From Azolla caroliniana (Eukaryota > Polypodiophyta): a DNA stretch of 64,000 bases. The translations under genes and the position numbers were made by a program. Positions within the stretch are counted from its first letter, which is position 1; each line of letters begins with the position of its first letter. A model generated the notes under the pieces. It was given only the letters and a program-made list of their open reading frames with translations. It had not been told where the DNA came from and ran no database searches. This document shows, piece after piece, positions 59,501 through 64,000 of the stretch. The stretch covers positions 620,001 through 684,000 of the forward strand of contig JBHGNT010000017.1 of NCBI GenBank assembly GCA_043228905.1, read 5' to 3'.

Positions 59501-61451
59501 ATGGGATATCTCTAGAAAAGAATGGACAATTGCTAAGAGTTGCTTTTGCCAAGAGCATTCATGGGTCAAGTTCATCTGCATCCCAAGCTAGCAGTGTTGC
59601 TGCTGCTGCGATTGAAGCTGCCACATTTGCACAGCAAGTATGAAGCTGTAAACCATGTTGTGTGGGGGTTAGTTCTTGACGATATGCTGAATATGGTTGC
59701 CTTACTGCTGTGTCTTGCAGTATGATTCTACAGTTCGCTCTCAGAAAGAGCATCTGACAGCTGGTAATGGTAGTTCTGGGAAGGTTAAAGAAGGAGCCCC
59801 TCAATCAGGATATGTCTGGGATGAGGCATCGGGTTATTACTACGATGCTGCGTCAGGATTCTACTATGATCCTAATAGAGGTAAAACAAAAGCTTTTGGT
59901 GTATAATAGGATCTTGAAAAATGTTCTTTTTCAGTGCTTTACAAGCGTTTTACATTTACAATTGCAGCGTTGTTTTATGATGGAAACAATGCGCTCTGGT
60001 ACTACTACAATCAAGAAACCCAGCAGTATGTTCCTTACGTTGATGCGGATTCCAATGCAGCAACGAAAGAAGTTGAAAATGCGGCTGATGAATCAGCAAC
60101 AAAAGAAGGTGAAGCTAGTGCTGTAGAAACTACTGGTGAAGAGAAAAAACCCTCTTTGGCAGAGGCTGTCCAGGCTGCTGCGATGGCTGCACAAGCTGCT
60201 GCCAAGCGAGATAAAGAAAGACTGAAAGAAAAAGAAAGGGAGACACGACAAGCATTGAAGGGCTCACTCCAAGCTAGCAAGAAGAAACTCCTCAATCTTT
60301 GGAAGTTAAGGCAAAATGAAGGACAAGGTAGTCCTGCTGGATCTGTCATTGCTTCGACAACAAATTTAGTTGTCTCACATGATCACCAACTGCATGAGAG
60401 CTTTTCACAAAGTGCAACTGCAGCTTTATCTGGCCAGGTCATTAAGAAGCCTGAACCAAAGGAACTTGGTGGAAGTTCTAGTATGGTTGATACAAAAGCT
60501 GTTGAAGAAAGCTATCGTTCTGACACCCATGGAGGTGCAAAGCAAGTGAATGATATAGGGATAACTACCCAATCATCTACTATAGAAGCAACTTCTGGAG
60601 GTATTGCGCCATTCAAGACAGATGTATCAGCAGTGGTGGGTAGCACACCCTCAGGGGCTAAGAGAAGGTTCACTGAATCCCCTCAACCAGTGTATCGAGA
60701 TAGAGCTGCGGAACGAAGAAACCTTTATGGCTCTTCATCATCTACACCTCTCGATGCACTATTAGAAATGGAAAACAAGGATAAAGGTAAAACAAAAAGA
60801 GGCATCTTGGTTATCTTCATGCGAGGCTAGTCATTTCTAGTTTTTGTCTTCTAAGATGGGCAGTATTTGGATACAGGTTCTGGAGGCAGGGGATGGGATA
60901 TGGATATGCCATTCCCACCAGGTGTAGGAATGAAGGGTTCAGGTTCTGCTGCTGGGTCTGTGTCTGGAGGTCCGGAACTGCAAGCTTATGAAGTAATAAC
61001 TGCCAACACAGCCATTGACGAGAGGAATGTGGGCAACCGCATGCTTCGGAATATGGGCTGGCAAGAAGGATCGGTAAGTATCCGCATATCTCTCTATCTA
61101 TATACACACTTGATACCTATTCCCAACTTTAGAGACATACCTAGAGATATAGAGATGTACGAAGGGACATGTCTATCCACAGAATATGCTGTGACATAGA
61201 TCATAGACAGCACATATATTCAGACATACAAATATGATGGTATACTCCTCGTTCTTGATTCTTAGGGGCTTGGAAAGGATGGGAGTGGAATAGTAGAGCC
61301 AGTTCAAGCTCAATCTGGCGATGTGAGGGCAGGCCTTGGTAGTCAAGCGCAGCAACGCAAAGTGGATGCAAGGTTTGAAACTCAGCCTGGAGACAGCTAT
61401 CGTGTTGTGATCCAGAAAAAAGCTCTTGCAAGGTTTCACGACATTATGTAG
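56531..61451 (+). CDS. SUA: RBM5/10-type splicing factor, SUPPRESSOR OF ABI3-5 homologue (14 exons, 1031 aa)
   Basis: Nuclear RNA-binding protein predicted to influence splice-site choice; the Arabidopsis relative SUA controls ABI3 splicing. Exons: 56531-56590, 56822-56865, 56990-57818, 57892-57963, 58042-58134, 58207-58286, 58821-58956, 59045-59224, 59318-59386, 59467-59637, 59721-59880, 59968-60786, 60877-61073, 61266-61451; the phases sum to exactly 1032 codons. Order seen: an RS-rich region at about 205-305; RRM1 at about 312-394 (TLVVRGLSQKT, SRGFAFIDF); a RanBP2 zinc finger at about 412-440 (WMCTDCGCVNFARRTSCFQC); RRM2 at about 460-550 (VLVIRGLDEHV, SRGFAFVHF); OCRE at about 607-655 (YVWDEASGYYYDAASGFYYD); an Ala/Glu/Lys-rich coil; and a G-patch from about 950 (GNRMLRNMGWQEGSGLGKDG). 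The length is close to Arabidopsis SUA. The N-terminus MDSGRY fits. Orthology is inferred from domain order. Confidence 0.96.
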
Positions 61452-64000
61452 TGACTGTTCATTTTTTTGCGTACATGAATGATGGAAATAGAAAATGTAC
61501 TCCAAAGAGGATATGTTTATATATAGCAGTGCAGCTCCCATTCATTTGATTTAATTCGAGTGGTCAATTAGTTATTTCAACTGTGTGCTTTTGTGGATTG
61601 TTTTGGCGGCCTTCTTAGTACAATCATTGTAAAATTTAATTGAAATAGATGCATCAAAATATTTTTCATTTTTATCGATGTTCGAACCATTGTGCAAACA
61701 CTAAAATCTTTAGTAGAGAGTGAAATATCTATATGTTTAGTACACAGTTTTGGGGAACATGAAGTTTGTGCATACACTTCTGGGTAGGGTAGGTGCTTGC
61801 TTGATATGTGACTAGGAAAGTGATCACATTGTTAATGAAGAGTTGCATTTATCACTCAAACCTGGGTGGAATGATTGGATTTTGTTTAAAATCATGTTTA
61901 CATTGAATCTTCATCGACACTAGCATAATTGGCAATCAATCCATAATCACATTTGGTCATAGTTGTCCACAACAAGTGGTGATGGGAGATGAGGGATTAG
62001 GTTAGATCATTTTATTAGAGGCCAATATTGACCCATGGGACCTACGTGCTAAAATTTTCTTGATGTGTCTCCTTCCTAAGTATGGTGTTTGCAAGTCTTA
62101 TGCATCATGGGTTTACGTTTGTATGTGTGTGTGATTGGGAGAGCCTTCCTACAAGTAACATTTGCGTGGGTTGAATGAACACAATGTAGGCCCTTGATGA
62201 ATGGATAGTGTTGTGTTTGATAGATTTGCGTAGGGGGAGTTGGGTCCTGATTCTCAATGAAACCTTTGACCTTCTCCTTTGTTTGGGTTGGTTTGACCAT
62301 ATGCCATAGTCTATGGTCTAATGTGCAATTTCACACCATTCAGTATTGATTGAGTGTATTTGATTGAATGTGGACAATAAAACATAATTCATGACTTGGT
62401 TATGGTTAGCTTGGGAGGGTGTGATCTTGAGGTTTAATCCATAGTCTTCATCTGTATCATATTTCCAATCATTATTTGGTTGGCATATGAGTTATCATAC
62501 TTTGAAGTTCGTATTCATGAATTGACTCTCCATCAGAGAGGGGCCTATTACCCTATTCATGTTGCCTTTTAAGTATAGGATTTAGTGACTTTTTAGTTTC
62601 TTCTTGATCATTGAATTTTGGCCTTAGAAGATGTTAATATATCTTTCTTTCTCCCTCATTAGCTAAGCTAGAATGCTCTCCTTCTTTCCTTACCATATAT
62701 TATAGCATATTTATTAGAGCTATGTTATTGTCATACATTGTCCTTCCCATGCCTTCCAACATCACATTTGCATTGGTACCAAAGGGACAAGTCTAGAGAC
62801 AAGGAAAAGTGGGGCAAGAGACAAAAAGAGGTAAGAAAAAGGTGATTAAGAGAAAATAGCCATAAAACTTAATTAACCTAGTGAAAATGAGGAACCACAA
62901 GGACTAAAATATTGTTGATGAACCATAATCTCTCTTAGCTAGACTTGTGGCCACAAGAGCTTACAAAAACCCAACACAAGATTCCAATCAGAAGAATCAA
63001 TGTAATTGTCTTCAATTTCGAAACATATGTAAAATGGCATTGATTGAATCACTGTAACTCTCTTCCAGTTGGAAAATACACAAGAACACTCACATGATGT
63101 CAACCTTTGCCTCTTCATGTTGAACCTAAAGGAATGTTGCCAATTATTACTCTCTAAATCAACACCTTCGTTTGAAAGACAATTAAGAATGTCAACTACA
63201 TTGCAACGTTTTCCACCACCCTTGATCAGACTTGCCTATATTCCACTCCTTTTATGCTTTAGATGAGAATCCATGAAAGTGATGGTACATAATGATGATA
63301 CAACATATTAGTGCTTATCATCGACCATCTTGTACCACTCTTCAAACACCAATCCAACCAAGGTTGATGATTTGTCTTCACGTGCAAACTTCCTTGTAAG
63401 AATGTAATACTTTGCAAAATCTACCAATTAAAACCATAGATTGATGGAATACATAAAAATCTTTTAGCATCATCAAACTCTTAACAACTTCTTTCTCTCT
63501 GTCTCTGCCTCTCTAACACAACTACCCTAAGGTTGAGGAACACATTGTTATAAACCCTCAGGCAAGATACCTATGCAATTATTTTTGTCGTTGCATTGTG
63601 AAAGAATGGATAATGGTTTACATCTTAGCACATAAAATATTGTAGTGTTTAGAATTGAGATAACTTGTTCAATGTGAGAACTAATGTCCATATTAAAAAG
63701 GAATTTATTTCTTGAGAATCGTTGTCGTGAAGCAATTGCTTCATGATATAAAAACAAATCACATATTATATAAAGTAACATTTGTGAGACTCAAACCTAT
63801 AACCTTGGTTATGAAGCATTGAGTATAAACAGTGAAGATAAGCTCTTCTAAAAGTAGACACTTTCATCATAATTATTATCTATATATCCCATACACATTG
63901 TCTCATATGAGCAACATAGTTGTCATGCACCACACATAGTACATGTGTGCCAAGTGGCAATCACACATCACATGCACTCTCACATACATCACATGCATTC
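61452..64000. other. 3' flank of splicing-factor gene, no further gene seen
   Basis: Contains the presumed 3' UTR and AT-rich intergenic DNA. At about 62610-62660 the text ttttggccttagaagatgttaatatatctttctttc matches the right end of the dispersed repeat found twice in the PICKLE gene. No coding pattern occurs up to the window end. Confidence 0.5.

Overview
The window looks like nuclear DNA of a land plant. It has long, intron-rich genes with GT-AG introns, AT-rich intergenic DNA, many GA/CT microsatellites, decayed plant-type LINEs and a Copia-like solo LTR. The single-exon PLS-class PPR gene reads like those of ferns, so a fern is my best guess; the lineage is an inference. No bacterial, organellar or viral gene set was seen.

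Layout. 0.2-6.2 kb, minus: a class 3 lipase / DAG-lipase-like gene of 5 exons, whose 3.6-kb last intron holds an antisense LINE relic and a near-perfect 225-bp tandem duplication. 8.1-9.8 kb, minus: a 5'-truncated LINE. 12.1-15.2 kb, minus: an ARM-repeat protein of the SINE1/SINE2 type whose second exon adds a transmembrane segment and a KASH tail ending LVPT; the intron between is made of telomere-type repeats. 17.1-30.3 kb, minus: a PICKLE-type CHD3 chromatin remodeller, which I resolved into 32 phase-consistent exons (1508 aa). 36.4-40.4 kb, minus: an AGD8/9/10-type ArfGAP of 7 exons (410 aa). 43.6-44.1 kb: a solo LTR. 46.2-49.7 kb, minus: a nearly full-length but broken LINE. 50.5-52.65 kb, plus: a PPR gene with a truncated C-terminus followed by a duplicated E+-like relic. 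56.5-61.45 kb, plus: an RBM5/10-type splicing factor (SUPPRESSOR OF ABI3-5 type; 14 exons, 1031 aa) with RS, RRM, RanBP2 zinc finger, RRM, OCRE and G-patch regions.

The genes are unrelated housekeeping or regulatory loci (lipid metabolism, nuclear envelope, chromatin, vesicle traffic, organelle RNA, splicing). There is no operon-like or defence-like cluster. The exon models rest on splice-site reading, exact reading-frame phase and remembered family architecture; no transcript was available.

The most notable points are: (1) the KASH exon lying behind an intron built of interstitial telomeric repeats, where retention of the intron would remove the membrane anchor; (2) a roughly 36-residue repeated module in that protein's linker; (3) the PPR gene's overlapping upstream ORF and decayed, duplicated E+ tail; (4) a small dispersed repeat that appears to have seeded a large microsatellite inside the PICKLE gene.
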